Positions 9,956-19,225 of a stretch of DNA of 64,000 bases are shown one piece after another. How positions within the stretch are numbered: the first letter of the stretch is position 1; each line of letters opens with the position of its first letter. Under the pieces are notes generated by a model that ran no database searches, had not been told where the DNA came from, and saw only the letters and a list, made by a program, of their open reading frames with translations. Position numbers and translations under genes: made by a program. Where the stretch lies: contig NZ_FOMA01000003.1 of assembly GCF_900112495.1 (NCBI RefSeq), positions 147,510 to 211,509 on the forward strand, given 5' to 3'. Origin of the DNA: Bacillus sp. OV322 (GTDB taxonomy: Bacteria; Bacillota; Bacilli; Bacillales; DSM-1321).

Positions 9956-10666
9956 ATGAACCACGAAAAATTATCACTGCGCCTTGAGCGTGTTGCTATA
10001 CATATCCCGGAAGGCAGTATATTGGCTGATATCGGGTCCGATCATGCTTATTTGCCTTGTTATGCAGTGAAAAAGGGCCTTGTGAAAAAGGCTATAGCAG
10101 GAGAAGTCAGTGAGGGACCCTATCAATCTGCCTGCAATAAAGTAAGGGAAACAGGACTTGGGGAACACATTTCCGTCAGAAAGGGAGACGGCCTTGAGGT
10201 GCTGTCACCAGGCGAAGCTACAGCTATCAGCATAGCCGGCATGGGAGGCACGCTTATTTCAAGCATCCTGGAAAACGGAAAAACTAAGCTGAGCAATGTA
10301 AAAAAACTTATTCTCCAGCCCAATGTGGGGGCAAACCATGTTCGTATGTGGCTAATAGAAAATGGCTGGGAATTGGTTCATGAAGAAATCCTTGAAGAAG
10401 ACGGGAAAATTTATGAAATACTTGCTGCTGAACCTGGTGATCCATTAAAGCCGTATGGTGTTGAAAAGGAATCTGGCCTGCTATTCGGCCCCTTCTTGAT
10501 GAAAGAAAAAAATGATGCTTTTATCAAAAGGTGGACATTGGAAAAAGAGCATTGGAAAAAGATTTCCGCGCAGCTTTCTGCAGTTGCCCTTAATCCGGAA
10601 ACAGAGGAAAGAAGAAATGTGCTGCTTGCGAGAATAAATATGGCAGAGGAGGTATTAGGAATATGA
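9956..10666 (+). CDS. trmK: tRNA (adenine(22)-N(1))-methyltransferase TrmK
   Basis: SAM-dependent methyltransferase making m1A22 in tRNA. It has a Rossmann-type motif I (ADIGSDHAYLP, about residues 22-32), SIAGMGG in the catalytic area and LQPN following, as in the TrmK/YqfN family, with a C-terminal helical coiled region. The ATG at 9956 gives 236 residues, the family length; an in-frame TTG at 9911 is further upstream and has no good SD. Its stop overlaps the yqfO start by four bases (ATGA). Confidence 0.96.
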   Translation: MNHEKLSLRLERVAIHIPEGSILADIGSDHAYLPCYAVKKGLVKKAIAGEVSEGPYQSACNKVRETGLGEHISVRKGDGLEVLSPGEATAISIAGMGGTLISSILENGKTKLSNVKKLILQPNVGANHVRMWLIENGWELVHEEILEEDGKIYEILAAEPGDPLKPYGVEKESGLLFGPFLMKEKNDAFIKRWTLEKEHWKKISAQLSAVALNPETEERRNVLLARINMAEEVLGI

Positions 10667-11781
10667 AAACACCGAATGGCTGGGAAGTGATTGAGCTTTT
10701 TGAACAGTTTTCCCCTAAGAAGTATGCAATGGAGGGAGACCCAATCGGCCTGCAGGTCGGCTATTTAAATAAGCCTGTCACAAAGGTCCTCATTGCGCTT
10801 GATGTGCTGGAAACTGTCGTAGATGAAGCGATAGAAAAGGGTGTGGAGCTGATTATTGCCCATCATCCTCTTATATTCCGCCCTCTGGCAAAAATCATCA
10901 CGAATACTCCTGCAGGCAGAATCATTGATAAATTAATTAAACACGATATTGCTGTGTATGCAGCACATACCAATTTGGATGTTGCGAAAAACGGTGTAAA
11001 TGACCTGCTTGCTGAAGCGCTTGGCCTGAAGAATACTGAAGTTCTTTCACCTACCTATCAAACACAGCTTAAGAAGCTTGTTGTGTACGCCCCGAAAGAT
11101 GCAGAAAGTGACCTCAGAAGTGTCTTGGCGCAAGCAGGTGCCGGAGCTATAGGAGATTATAGCGAATGTTCATTCACTGGGGAAGGTGTCGGCAGGTTTT
11201 TGCCTGGAAGCGGAACAAATCCTGCCATTGGTCAGCAGGGAGTTTTAGAATCTGTTCATGAAGTCAGGATTGAAACAATCTTTCCTGAAGACTTGGAAAA
11301 AAGAATTCTGTCAGCTATGCTGAAGGCCCATCCTTATGAAGAGCCAGCCTATGACATTTATACGCTTGAAAATAAAGGCGAAACACTGGGACTGGGGAGA
11401 GTGGGCACCTTACAGCAGGATATGACACTGAGGGAGTTTGCTGAGCATGTTAAGGCATCTCTGGACGTGAAAGGCGTGCGTGCAGTGGGCGACCTGGAAA
11501 GCAAAGTCAGGAAGGTAGCTGTTCTTGGCGGGGACGGAAATAAATATTACACGGCTGCTAATTATAAAGGTGCAGATGTGTATGTTACTGGAGATATGTA
11601 TTATCACACAGCACATGATGCCATGATGACAGGCCTGAATATAGTTGATCCCGGGCACAATGTCGAAAAGGTTATGAAAAAAGGAGTAGCGAAGGTAATG
11701 GCTGCTTCATCTAAAAAGAAAAAATATGATGTCGAATATATTGCTTCTGAATTGAATACAGATCCATTTATTTTTATATAA
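10663..11781 (+). CDS. yqfO: Nif3-like dinuclear metal centre protein YqfO
   Basis: DUF34/NIF3 family, a hexameric metal-binding protein often labelled GTP cyclohydrolase 1 type 2; true substrate unsettled. Metal ligands are visible in IIAHHPLIF and AAHTNLDVAKNGVND near residues 65-110 and in YHTAHDA near the C-terminus. The inserted middle domain (about residues 125-240, with HPYEEPAYDIY) is the PII-like insert typical of the 370-residue Bacillus form. Translationally coupled to trmK. Confidence 0.95.
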   Translation: MKTPNGWEVIELFEQFSPKKYAMEGDPIGLQVGYLNKPVTKVLIALDVLETVVDEAIEKGVELIIAHHPLIFRPLAKIITNTPAGRIIDKLIKHDIAVYAAHTNLDVAKNGVNDLLAEALGLKNTEVLSPTYQTQLKKLVVYAPKDAESDLRSVLAQAGAGAIGDYSECSFTGEGVGRFLPGSGTNPAIGQQGVLESVHEVRIETIFPEDLEKRILSAMLKAHPYEEPAYDIYTLENKGETLGLGRVGTLQQDMTLREFAEHVKASLDVKGVRAVGDLESKVRKVAVLGGDGNKYYTAANYKGADVYVTGDMYYHTAHDAMMTGLNIVDPGHNVEKVMKKGVAKVMAASSKKKKYDVEYIASELNTDPFIFI

Positions 11782-11800
11782 TTTCTCAAAGGATGACAAA

Positions 11801-11838
11801 AAAAGAACAGCTGGTATCCCACCAGCTGTTCTTTCTTT
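11801..11838. terminator. Bidirectional terminator between yqfO and ispH
   Basis: AAAGAACAGCTGG (11802-11814) pairs with CCAGCTGTTCTTT (11822-11834). A-run before and T-run after serve the convergent genes. Confidence 0.88.
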
Positions 11839-11843
11839 ATATA

Positions 11844-12803
11844 TTAAATGGTCTGTGCTGGTTTTGGTGCTTTGATTTTAGGGAGTATCTTATTTAAAGG
11901 AACTTTCTTTTCTGTATTCCAGGTTGTCTCATCCTCGTGATCGAATTGCTCAAGAAAAGCAATGACCTCTTTGGTGATAGGAGTTGGAGTAGAAGCCCCT
12001 GCTGTTACTGCGACTGTTTCGGCGCCTTTAAGCCATTCCAGCTTCAGTTCGGAAATATCTGCGATTCTGAATGCCTTTGTATGGGCAATTTCCTGTGAAA
12101 CCTGTGCAAGCCGGTTGGAGTTATTGCTCTTGGGATCTCCGACAACAATCAGTACATCTGCTTCTCCAGCCTGGTTTGCTACTGCTTCCTGCCGAACCTG
12201 TGTAGCAAGGCAGATTTCTTTATGAACCTCAGCATGAGGATATTTTTCCTTGACCTTTTCGATGATTTCCATAACATCCCACTGGCTCATGGTTGTCTGG
12301 TTGGTTACGATAATACGGTCGCTTTCAAGTGCCAGTTCTTCCACTTCACTGGCTGACTGCACCAAGTGAACCACATCTGGCGCTACGCCTACCGCGCCTT
12401 CCGGTTCAGGATGGCCTTTTTTGCCGATATATATAATCTGGTAGCCTTCCGCTTTTTTCTCGACAATCAGATTATGTGTGGATGTAACATCCGGGCAGGT
12501 CGCATCAATGGATACTAGCCCTTTCTGCTTAGCAATCTCCCTTATCTCCGGAGAAACACCGTGAGCTGTAAAAATAACTGTGCCGCTTTCAACTTGTTCC
12601 AGGATTTCTTTGCGGTTGCTTCCGTCAAGTGTAATGATGCCTTCCTCTTCAAAAGCGTCAGTTACATGCTTGTTATGAACAATCATCCCTAAAATATATA
12701 TTGGGCGTGGCAATGTTTTATCTAAAGCCGCATTTCGGGCTATTACCATGGCATCGACCACACCATAGCAATATCCGCGCGGAGATATCTTCATGACTTT
12801 CAT
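11844..12803 (-). CDS. ispH: 4-hydroxy-3-methylbut-2-enyl diphosphate reductase
   Basis: Last enzyme of the MEP isoprenoid pathway, an iron-sulfur protein making IPP and DMAPP. The N-terminus [19 protein letters not shown] carries the first cluster cysteine; ATCPDV and the QVRQEA/NSNRL regions provide the remaining cluster and substrate residues. At 319 residues it matches B. subtilis IspH (YqfP). The ATG follows GAAGGAGGAA on the minus strand. ispG, the preceding pathway enzyme, is also in this window at 22198. Confidence 0.96.
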   Translation of the reverse strand: MKVMKISPRGYCYGVVDAMVIARNAALDKTLPRPIYILGMIVHNKHVTDAFEEEGIITLDGSNRKEILEQVESGTVIFTAHGVSPEIREIAKQKGLVSIDATCPDVTSTHNLIVEKKAEGYQIIYIGKKGHPEPEGAVGVAPDVVHLVQSASEVEELALESDRIIVTNQTTMSQWDVMEIIEKVKEKYPHAEVHKEICLATQVRQEAVANQAGEADVLIVVGDPKSNNSNRLAQVSQEIAHTKAFRIADISELKLEWLKGAETVAVTAGASTPTPITKEVIAFLEQFDHEDETTWNTEKKVPLNKILPKIKAPKPAQTI

Positions 12804-12937
12804 ATACTTCCTCCTTCAGGACATATCGCTCTATGTCTGTTCTTCCTTATTATACAAGGGGTTCAATGATATTTCAAAGAATCCTTAAGAAGGGCTGGCT
12901 CGGGCCTGAAGTGTAAGAAAGTTTCACAGCTTTTTAA

Positions 12938-12972
12938 GTAAAAGAAAAAAGAATGCAAGACATCATGCATTC
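12938..12972 (-). terminator. Terminator after yqfQ
   Basis: On the minus strand GAATGCA (12972-12966) pairs with TGCATTC (12957-12951), followed by a T-rich run TTTTTTCTTTTAC. Confidence 0.65.
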
Positions 12973-12983
12973 TCATACTTCCG

Positions 12984-13670
12984 TTAAATGTATAGCTTTG
13001 GAGATGAACCGCCTTTTTGCTTTTGGCTGCTCTTCCTGCTGCGTTCAGCTGTTTTTTTCTCCGCTGTTTCTGCTGTGTCTGCTGTTTTTGTCTTAGTCTC
13101 CTGTTTATCCTCGGAAGTGTCTGTCGAGATTTCCGTTTTTTCTGTGTCCCTGCTGCTGTCATCTGAATCTGTGGATTTTAAACTTTTATAAATTTTCCAC
13201 ATCGATGGAAGATTCTTTACCATAGGACCGTATTGCTGCACCATGGGGCCGAATTGTTCTGCTGCCTGGAGCACTTTTTGCGTATTGTTGAGCATGGATG
13301 TAATTCCGGTTGGATTTGTTATGGCTGCCAGAATCCCTCCGCTTTTTGCAGCTGCTGCACCTGCTGCCTGCGGCGGGGCAAACATATTAGCGCTTTGCCG
13401 GTTCCCGCCAAGGATTTTTGAAAGAAGTCCTTGTTTTTGTACGGGCGGGGCAGACTGTGCTCCACGGCTGTTTTGAAAACCTCCGAAAGGGCTGAAACCA
13501 GTATTGCCGGGCTGCCTTCCTTGAGGCGGAGTACTGGCAGGGCCTCTCGGGATTTGCGGGCGGGCCATGCTGCCTCCCTGCTGCCTGGGGAAGCCCATGC
13601 CTCCGCCTTGCTGTCTTGGGAAGCCCATGCCAAATCCTTGTCCGGGCGGGAAATTTCTTCCTGGGGGCAT
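12984..13670 (-). CDS. yqfQ: YqfQ-like (VrrA) low-complexity protein
   Basis: Member of the YqfQ/VrrA family, associated in bacilli with spores or sporulation; function unproven. The N-terminal third is rich in G, P, Q and R with two near-identical MGFPRQQGG units followed by a diverged one. A hydrophobic/helical middle follows (about residues 95-145, including ITNPTGITSMLNNTQKVLQ), then a charged tail rich in T, E, K and S. It lies between ispH and cshB exactly as in B. subtilis. Divergent from cshB. Confidence 0.88.
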   Translation of the reverse strand: MPPGRNFPPGQGFGMGFPRQQGGGMGFPRQQGGSMARPQIPRGPASTPPQGRQPGNTGFSPFGGFQNSRGAQSAPPVQKQGLLSKILGGNRQSANMFAPPQAAGAAAAKSGGILAAITNPTGITSMLNNTQKVLQAAEQFGPMVQQYGPMVKNLPSMWKIYKSLKSTDSDDSSRDTEKTEISTDTSEDKQETKTKTADTAETAEKKTAERSRKSSQKQKGGSSPKLYI

Positions 13671-13693
13671 ATTTTCCCTCCTCTTTAAAAAAA

Positions 13694-13717
13694 TATAGTG
13701 TATATGCTGACACTATA
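13694..13717. promoter_or_regulatory. Operator-like palindrome between yqfQ and cshB
   Basis: TATAGTGT (13694-13701) and ACACTATA (13710-13717) form eight-base perfect arms separated by eight bases, in the divergent intergenic region. No regulator is assigned; the arms also contain -10-like TATAGT/CTATAA. This 345-base gap (13671-14015) otherwise holds the cshB leader. Confidence 0.45.
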
Positions 13718-13816
13718 AAATATGCAGTACTGCCAAAAAGGTTTAACCCTGAAAGACGCAGACTGAAAATTCCGCAGTGCCCCTGGGCAAGTGCTTATAC
13801 AGACTTTTTGGCAGAA

Positions 13817-13856
13817 GGGAGGGAAAGGAGTGAAGGGTGATAAAGCCCCTCCTTTT
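13817..13856 (+). terminator. Terminator-like hairpin in the cshB leader
   Basis: GGAGGG (13818-13823) pairs with CCCTCC (13847-13852), followed by TTTTTA. It lies about 160 bases upstream of the cshB start and downstream of a separate inverted pair CTGCCAAAAAGG/CTTTTTGGCAG (13729-13740, 13804-13814). Could be an attenuator or the end of a short transcript. Confidence 0.45.
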
Positions 13857-14015
13857 TATTGAATTATCGTGATATTGCCAGTTTAATCTGCTATACTGGC
13901 TGTTTGAGGCTCTTGCGCAAATGAGCTATTGTTTATTATAATAACAGGACATGTCTATGGCTGCGATCGTCCGCCTTCGATAGCCTGACTGGATAAAGGA
14001 GATAATGGATAATCG

Positions 14016-15341
14016 ATGAAGCAAAACAATTTTGAACGTTTTCAATTAAATGACTATATTATAGATGCAGTTAAATCACTGGGGTTTGATAAGCCTACCG
14101 AAATACAGGAGAGAGTGCTTCCTTCTGTATTAAAAGGGACGAGCCTTATCGGACAATCACAAACAGGAACAGGCAAAACACACTCATACCTTTTGCCGAT
14201 CATGAATAAGCTCGATGCCTCAAAAGATGAGGTTCAGGCCATTATTTCAGCACCAACCAGGGAACTGGCTAATCAAATTTATAAAGAAGCATTAAAAATT
14301 GCTGAGCACTTCCCAGAGGAAAATCCGCTTAATGTCCGCTGTTATATCGGCGGCACAGACAAGCAGAGAGTTATTGATAAATTAAAATCACAGCCGCAGC
14401 TTGTTATCGGCACGCCTGGCCGTATTAAGGACCTTGTGGAAGACGGGGCATTGCAGGTATTCAGCGCAACGGTTCTCGTTGTGGATGAAGCGGATCTTAT
14501 GCTTGATATGGGATTCATAGAAGATGTTGATAAATTTGCTTCACGTATGGCCCAGCACATTCAGATGCTTGTATTCTCTGCTACCATTCCTGAAAAGCTT
14601 AAGCCATTTTTGAAAAAGTATATGGAAAATCCTAAACATGTGCATGTAGACCCTAAACAGGCGACTGCTGTAAACATTGAGCATGTGCTTGTGCCGCTCC
14701 GCCATCGTGATAAAATCCAGCTTCTTCATGACTTGGCTGTACAGTACAATCCTTATTTAGCCATCATTTTCACTAACACAAAGAAGATGGCCGATAAGGT
14801 TGCAGACTCACTGATTGAAAAGGGACTGCGTGTCGGACGCATACACGGCGACTTAAGCCCGCGTGACCGCAAAAAAATGATGAAGCAGATCAATAATCTT
14901 GATTATCAATATATTGTAGCAACAGACCTTGCTGCAAGGGGAATTGATATTGAAGGTGTCAGCCATATTATCAACTTCGAGCTTCCAACAGATCTTGATT
15001 TTTACATCCACAGAACAGGAAGAACAGCACGGGCTGGATATTCTGGCATTGCGGCGACCATTTATGATATCTCAGACGAAGATGCTTTAAACCGTTTGGA
15101 AAAAATGGGCGTTGTTTTTAAAGACGTGGATCTGCAAAACGGAGAATGGATGGAAATTGATGAGCGGAACAAGCGGAAAAACCGCAAAAAACAAGAATCA
15201 TCCATTGATACAAAAGCGAAAAGCCTCGCTTCAACAAATAAGAAACACTCCAAAGTCAAGCCAGGCTATAAAAAGAAATTTCAGCGACAAGTGGAAGACA
15301 TTAAAAAACGCGAGCGCCGTTTGAAAAATAAATCTAAATAA
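14016..15341 (+). CDS. cshB: DEAD-box ATP-dependent RNA helicase CshB
   Basis: RNA helicase linked to cold adaptation and mRNA/ribosome handling. In order: the Q-motif region (FDKPTEIQERVLP), motif I SQTGTGKT, PTRELA, TPGRI, DEAD as VVDEADLMLD, SAT, and motif VI HRTGRTARAG. The C-terminus is a long basic tail (about 65 residues, many K/R), typical of CshB. The SD AAAGGAG (13995-14001) is 14 bases from the ATG, longer than usual; a second ATG at 14005 opens a four-codon ORF that ends just across the real start. Confidence 0.95.
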   Translation: MKQNNFERFQLNDYIIDAVKSLGFDKPTEIQERVLPSVLKGTSLIGQSQTGTGKTHSYLLPIMNKLDASKDEVQAIISAPTRELANQIYKEALKIAEHFPEENPLNVRCYIGGTDKQRVIDKLKSQPQLVIGTPGRIKDLVEDGALQVFSATVLVVDEADLMLDMGFIEDVDKFASRMAQHIQMLVFSATIPEKLKPFLKKYMENPKHVHVDPKQATAVNIEHVLVPLRHRDKIQLLHDLAVQYNPYLAIIFTNTKKMADKVADSLIEKGLRVGRIHGDLSPRDRKKMMKQINNLDYQYIVATDLAARGIDIEGVSHIINFELPTDLDFYIHRTGRTARAGYSGIAATIYDISDEDALNRLEKMGVVFKDVDLQNGEWMEIDERNKRKNRKKQESSIDTKAKSLASTNKKHSKVKPGYKKKFQRQVEDIKKRERRLKNKSK

Positions 15342-15383
15342 GGCCCGCTGGACGCGGCGTTCTTAGTCTTTCGACATTAAGAG

Positions 15384-15773
15384 GGCGATTACGCAATTCG
15401 GGGTTGTCCAGCTTCATCGCCCAGCCTCTCGAGGTCATAAGCCATCCTGCAATAGGGAGGAAGAACGCTCTCTTTTGCAGGCTGTCTTATGCTGGTCGGA
15501 GCTTTCGGGGCGATTACGCATTTCGGGTTGTCCAGCTTCATCGCCCAGCCTCTCGAGGTCATAAGCCATCCTGCAATAGAGAGGAAGAACGCTCTCTTTT
15601 GCAGGCTGTCTTATGCTGGTCGGAGCTTTCGGGGCGATTACGCATTTCAGGTTGTCCAGCTTCATCGCCGAGCCTCTCGAGGTCATAAGCCATCCTGCAA
15701 TAGAGAGGAAGAACGCTCTCTTTTGCAGGCTGTCTTATGCTTGTCAAGGCTTTCAGGGCGATTACGCATTTCA
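15384..15773. repeat. Tandem repeat, three copies of 124 bp, family A
   Basis: Three head-to-tail units start at GGGCGATTACGC (15384, 15508, 15632), with a partial fourth start at 15756. The period is exactly 124 bases and identity is very high, with only scattered substitutions. Each unit holds the family A inverted arms (CTCTCGAGGTCATAAGCC and GTCTTATGCTGGTCGG) and an inner inverted pair around GAACGCTCTCTTTTGCAG. The array fills the gap between cshB and nfo and ends 17 bases before the nfo start. Confidence 0.93.
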
Positions 15774-15790
15774 GATAGGAGTTGAGGAGT

Positions 15791-16684
15791 TTGCTTAAGA
15801 TTGGGTCACATGTTTCGATGAGCGGCAAGGATATGCTGCTTGCTTCAAGCAGGGAAGCTGTTTCTTATGGTGCTAATACGTTTATGGTATATACGGGTGC
15901 GCCTCAAAACACCAGAAGGAAAAAAATAGAGGATTTGAATATAGAATCAGGTTTGCTGCATATGCAGGAAAATGGCATTGATGAAATCATTGTGCATGCT
16001 CCTTATATCATAAACATCGGCAATACGGAAAATCCCAATACATTCGAACTAGGCGTGAATTTTTTGCGCAGTGAAATTGAACGGACAGCTGCGCTGGGTT
16101 CAAAGCAGATTGTCCTACACCCTGGAGCACATGTGGGGGCAGGGACTGAGGCAGGAATCAAAAGAATTATAGAAGGCCTTAATGAAGTGCTGACAGAAGA
16201 ACAGGAAGTGCAGATTGCACTTGAAACGATGGCCGGAAAAGGCTCTGAATGCGGAAAAAGCTTTGAAGAGTTAGCCATGATTATAGATGGTGTGAGTTTA
16301 AGCGATAAACTTTCCGTTTGCTTTGATACCTGCCACACACATGATGCCGGCTACAATATCAAGGAAGATTTTGATGGAGTGCTCAATGAGTTCGACAAAA
16401 TTGTAGGGATTGACCGGATCAAGGTTCTTCATATTAATGACAGCAAAAATGACAGGGGCATGAGGAAAGACCGCCATGAGAATATCGGTTTTGGATACAT
16501 CGGGTTTGATGCATTAAGCTATATCATTCACCACCCTCAGTTAATGGATGTACCAAAAATCCTTGAAACCCCATTTGTCGGAGAAGATAAGAACAACAAA
16601 AAAGCTCCGTATAAACATGAAATTGACATGCTGAAAAGCAAAGAATTCGACAGCAATCTGCTGGATAAAATTCTTGGCAGCTGA
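15791..16684 (+). CDS. nfo: Deoxyribonuclease IV (AP endonuclease IV)
   Basis: Class II AP endonuclease of base-excision repair, with a TIM barrel and three zinc ions. Metal ligands are visible in [36 protein letters not shown] and LHINDSKN. The TTG at 15791 makes the N-terminus ([12 protein letters not shown]) equal to B. subtilis Nfo, and AGGAG at 15778-15782 is nine bases upstream; the in-frame TTG at 15782 overlaps that SD and is less likely. In B. subtilis nfo follows cshB closely; here the repeat array separates them. Confidence 0.95.
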   Translation: MLKIGSHVSMSGKDMLLASSREAVSYGANTFMVYTGAPQNTRRKKIEDLNIESGLLHMQENGIDEIIVHAPYIINIGNTENPNTFELGVNFLRSEIERTAALGSKQIVLHPGAHVGAGTEAGIKRIIEGLNEVLTEEQEVQIALETMAGKGSECGKSFEELAMIIDGVSLSDKLSVCFDTCHTHDAGYNIKEDFDGVLNEFDKIVGIDRIKVLHINDSKNDRGMRKDRHENIGFGYIGFDALSYIIHHPQLMDVPKILETPFVGEDKNNKKAPYKHEIDMLKSKEFDSNLLDKILGS

Positions 16685-16701
16685 ATAGCAGTTTAAATCA
16701 G

Positions 16702-16735
16702 AAAAACGCCGTCCTGAATCAGGCCGGCGTTTTTC
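16702..16735. terminator. Bidirectional terminator between nfo and yqfT
   Basis: AAAACGCCGTCCTGA pairs with TCAGGCCGGCGTTTT with one mismatch; T-run on the plus side and A-run on the other. Confidence 0.85.
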
Positions 16736-16762
16736 CTATGAATGATAGCTTGAGCAAGACTG

Positions 16763-17020
16763 TCAGCTGTTTGTCAGCTGCTTGAAAATAGATTCGATTT
16801 TTTTTGAAGTTTCGGTACCAGTAATCGCGGAGATTTGCTGCAGAACCTGCTGCCTTTGAGATAGATCAAAGATATTGATGTTTTTCCCGGCCAGCAGCTG
16901 AGTGATTCCTTTAGCCTGGGTTTGGTTCAGCTGAACTCCATACTGCCTGCCAATGGAAATTAAATCGTCAGGGTTCATGTTGTTAATCTTATGGTTGACC
17001 ATCATTTCTAATAGTTTCAT
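16763..17020 (-). CDS. yqfT: DUF2624 family protein YqfT
   Basis: Small helical protein of unknown function, 85 residues. The body (MNPDDLISIGRQYGVQLNQ, then AKGITQLLAGKNINIF) is the DUF2624 pattern. The start at 17020 is chosen because GAGGAGGAA lies at ideal distance upstream; a TTG at 17035 lies inside that SD. Convergent with nfo and sharing its terminator. B. subtilis has yqfT at the same position. Confidence 0.88.
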   Translation of the reverse strand: MKLLEMMVNHKINNMNPDDLISIGRQYGVQLNQTQAKGITQLLAGKNINIFDLSQRQQVLQQISAITGTETSKKIESIFKQLTNS

Positions 17021-17130
17021 GCCATTCCTCCTCAATGTAACATATGAGGAAAATATGGGTATGTGAACAGGTAAAATGAAAAGTTTGATCGAAGAAAGAA
17101 AAGAGGGCCTCCATTATTAATATTTAATAA

Positions 17131-17305
17131 GCTGTTTTTGAGGTTCTGGAACAGGGTGGCTGATTTCCGCTTCAGGATGCTCGCTTTCCGCGGGGCGGGA
17201 GGTGAGCCTCCTCGGCTTCTCCTGCGGGGTCTCACCTTCCCGCTAATCCCGCAGGAGTCTCGCACCTTACGATCCAATCAGCCTTATTAAACAATGGGAT
17301 TGCTT
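17131..17305 (-). repeat. Dispersed repeat, family D (GC-rich palindromic core), minus orientation
   Basis: Relative to the plus-orientation copies at 20431 and 46750 this copy is inverted. It contains ATTTCCGCTTCAGGATGCTC, GCTTTCCGCGGGGCGG and CGAGTCTCGCACCTTACGATC-like modules and an inner palindrome (GCGGGGTCTCACC...CCCGCAGGAGTC). With diverged flanking sequence it fills much of the 550-base gap between yqfT and the znuC promoter. Confidence 0.8.
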
Positions 17306-17509
17306 CAGAGAGCTCATAAAAAAACGACTATCTATAAGAAAAGAGTTGTTTTAAAATGGATTCCCTCCCAAAAGTCGGTTTAATCGCACTTAGGGGGGGG
17401 AATGGAAGGTGGCAGTTACCTCTAGTCCCTGCGGAAAGGGAATCAACTGCTCTCCGCTCAATTGATCACCTGTAAAGAACATTTTCAGTACCATGAACAG
17501 AGCGTTTTC

Positions 17510-17538
17510 TTTACAATTGAATATAATTCCTTTATACT
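17510..17538 (+). promoter_or_regulatory. SigA-type promoter of the znuC operon
   Basis: TTTACA (17510-17515), a 17-base spacer, then TATACT (17533-17538). Confidence 0.7.
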
Positions 17539-17547
17539 ACGAAAGGT

Positions 17548-17568
17548 AAATCGTAATGATTCTTATAA
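17548..17568 (+). promoter_or_regulatory. Candidate Zur box
   Basis: AAATCGTAATGATTCTTATAA matches the known Bacillus Zur operator pattern (TCGTAAT-N-ATTACGA), with a perfect left half and a diverged right half. It lies directly downstream of the -10 and upstream of znuC, so bound Zur would block transcription in zinc sufficiency. Confidence 0.7.
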
Positions 17569-17588
17569 AATAGGTGATATCTTTGGAA

Positions 17589-18350
17589 ATGATGAAAAAA
17601 GAACCGGTTATCAAGGTCACAGATCTTTCTTATAAATATGCAAAAGATACTGTACTAGAGGATGTAACCCTGTCCGTTCCGCAAGGCGCCTTTTTGTCTA
17701 TTGTCGGACCTAATGGGTCGGGAAAGTCTACACTACTGAAACTTCTCCTGGGACTGCTAAAGCTCCAAAAAGGATCGATTGAGCTTTTTGGCCAGGATAT
17801 CAGGAATTTCAGGGACTGGCAAAGGGTGGGGTTTGTATCCCAAAAAGCCAATTCCTTCAACTCAGGATTTCCTGCAACCGTGCTGGAGGTTGTGCTGAGC
17901 GGATTGACCAAAAAAATCGGACTCTTTAGATTTGCAAAAAGCAAGCATAAAAAAAGGGCATTAGAAGCACTGGACTCCGTAGGAATGCTGTCTTTTCAGC
18001 AGAGAAACATTGGTGAATTATCCGGAGGGCAGCAGCAACGGGTATTCATTGCCCGCGCGCTTGTAAGTGAACCGGATATGCTGATTCTCGATGAGCCGAC
18101 TGTCGGTGTGGATGTTCAAAATGTTCACCAGTTTTATGACATGCTGGAAATGCTGAATAAGGATTTGGGAATTACCCTTCTTTTAGTTACGCATGATGTT
18201 GGCACAGTCACTGACAAAGTCACCCATGTGGCTTGCCTGAATAAAAAGCTGCATTTTCATGGAAATGCGGGGGAATATCATTCGTTAAATGAAGAAGAAC
18301 TGTCGGCCGTGTATGGGCCGGGCGTACAAATGTTAAATCATAATCACTAA
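17589..18350 (+). CDS. znuC: Zinc ABC transporter, ATP-binding protein
   Basis: ATPase subunit of a high-affinity metal (Zn) importer. Walker A is GPNGSGKS, the signature LSGGQQQRV, Walker B LILDEPTVGVD, with the switch His in LLLVTHDVG. Length is about 253 residues. Alternative in-frame starts exist (GTG 17574, TTG 17583); ATG 17589 is ten bases from AGGTGAT. It lies 19 bases before znuB and downstream of a Zur box. No solute-binding gene (znuA/adcA) is next to it, so that component must be elsewhere. Confidence 0.9.
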   Translation: MMKKEPVIKVTDLSYKYAKDTVLEDVTLSVPQGAFLSIVGPNGSGKSTLLKLLLGLLKLQKGSIELFGQDIRNFRDWQRVGFVSQKANSFNSGFPATVLEVVLSGLTKKIGLFRFAKSKHKKRALEALDSVGMLSFQQRNIGELSGGQQQRVFIARALVSEPDMLILDEPTVGVDVQNVHQFYDMLEMLNKDLGITLLLVTHDVGTVTDKVTHVACLNKKLHFHGNAGEYHSLNEEELSAVYGPGVQMLNHNH

Positions 18351-18369
18351 ATGTTGTGGAGGATAACCC

Positions 18370-19209
18370 ATGATTTCGGGTATATTTCAATTTGAATTTT
18401 TGCAAAATGCCTTTCTTACAGGCATCATCATCGGTGTTCTGGCGCCGCTGCTAGGCGTATTTGTCGTGGTAAGGAGAATGTCGATGATTGCCGATGCGCT
18501 AAGCCATGTTGCGCTTGCGGGAATTGCCTTCAGCCTGCTTCTTGAAAAAAAATTCGCAGCGCTTGCCGGGCTCAATCCCATGTATATGGGGATGGCTTTC
18601 TCCGTATTCGGCTCTCTGTTCATTGAGAAACTGAGAAATGTATACAAGCATTATCAGGAGCTGGCCATTCCGATTATCCTTTCTGGAGGAATCGGTTTAA
18701 GCGTGATTTTTATTTCGGTTGCCAATGGCTTCAATGCCGATCTGTATGGCTACTTGTTCGGTAGCGTCAGTGCGGTCAGCCGGATGGATTTATGGCTGAT
18801 TATAGGAGTGGGGCTCCTTGTTATTATTGTTCTGCTTCTTTTGTTTAAAGAGCTTTTCCTTCTGTCATTTGATGAAGAGCATGCTAAGGCATCCGGAATT
18901 CCTGCTAAATTCATTCACTTTGTATTCATTGTCATGGTGGCGCTGGTCATTGCTGCTTCAATGAGGATTGTCGGTATTCTCCTCGTCTCCTCCTTGATGA
19001 CAATACCAGTGGCAGCGAGTTTGCGGTTTGCAAAGGGATTCAAGCAAATGATTTCTTTTTCCATCCTATTTGGAGAAATATCTGTTGTAGGGGGATTATT
19101 TTTTTCCTATTATCTTAATTTGGCGCCAGGCGGAACCATTGTCATGATCGCTGTTATCATATTAATTCTGTCTATTTTGAAGGATAAAATTAAGTCTCGC
19201 TTTGCGTGA
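18370..19209 (+). CDS. znuB: Zinc ABC transporter, permease protein
   Basis: ABC-3 family membrane permease of 279 residues with seven to eight hydrophobic helices. It has the family segments [19 protein letters not shown] and [12 protein letters not shown] near residues 20-55 and the conserved EEHAKASGI loop near 175. The ATG follows GTGGAGGATAA. Its 3' end overlaps upstream in-frame codons of zur; the likely zur start is 17 bases after its stop. Partner of ZnuC. Confidence 0.93.
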   Translation: MISGIFQFEFLQNAFLTGIIIGVLAPLLGVFVVVRRMSMIADALSHVALAGIAFSLLLEKKFAALAGLNPMYMGMAFSVFGSLFIEKLRNVYKHYQELAIPIILSGGIGLSVIFISVANGFNADLYGYLFGSVSAVSRMDLWLIIGVGLLVIIVLLLLFKELFLLSFDEEHAKASGIPAKFIHFVFIVMVALVIAASMRIVGILLVSSLMTIPVAASLRFAKGFKQMISFSILFGEISVVGGLFFSYYLNLAPGGTIVMIAVIILILSILKDKIKSRFA

Positions 19210-19225
19210 GGGGAGAGGTGATACT

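Noticed and set aside
12863-13162. Minus-strand ORF overlapping the end of yqfQ
   Set aside because: Shadow of the low-complexity yqfQ tail in another frame (runs of Q, K, R).
15384-15773. CRISPR array
   Set aside because: Units are 124 bases, identical throughout with no variable spacers, and no cas genes are nearby.
15404-15828. Several overlapping ORFs on both strands
   Set aside because: They are translations of the 124-base tandem repeat and repeat themselves in register with it.
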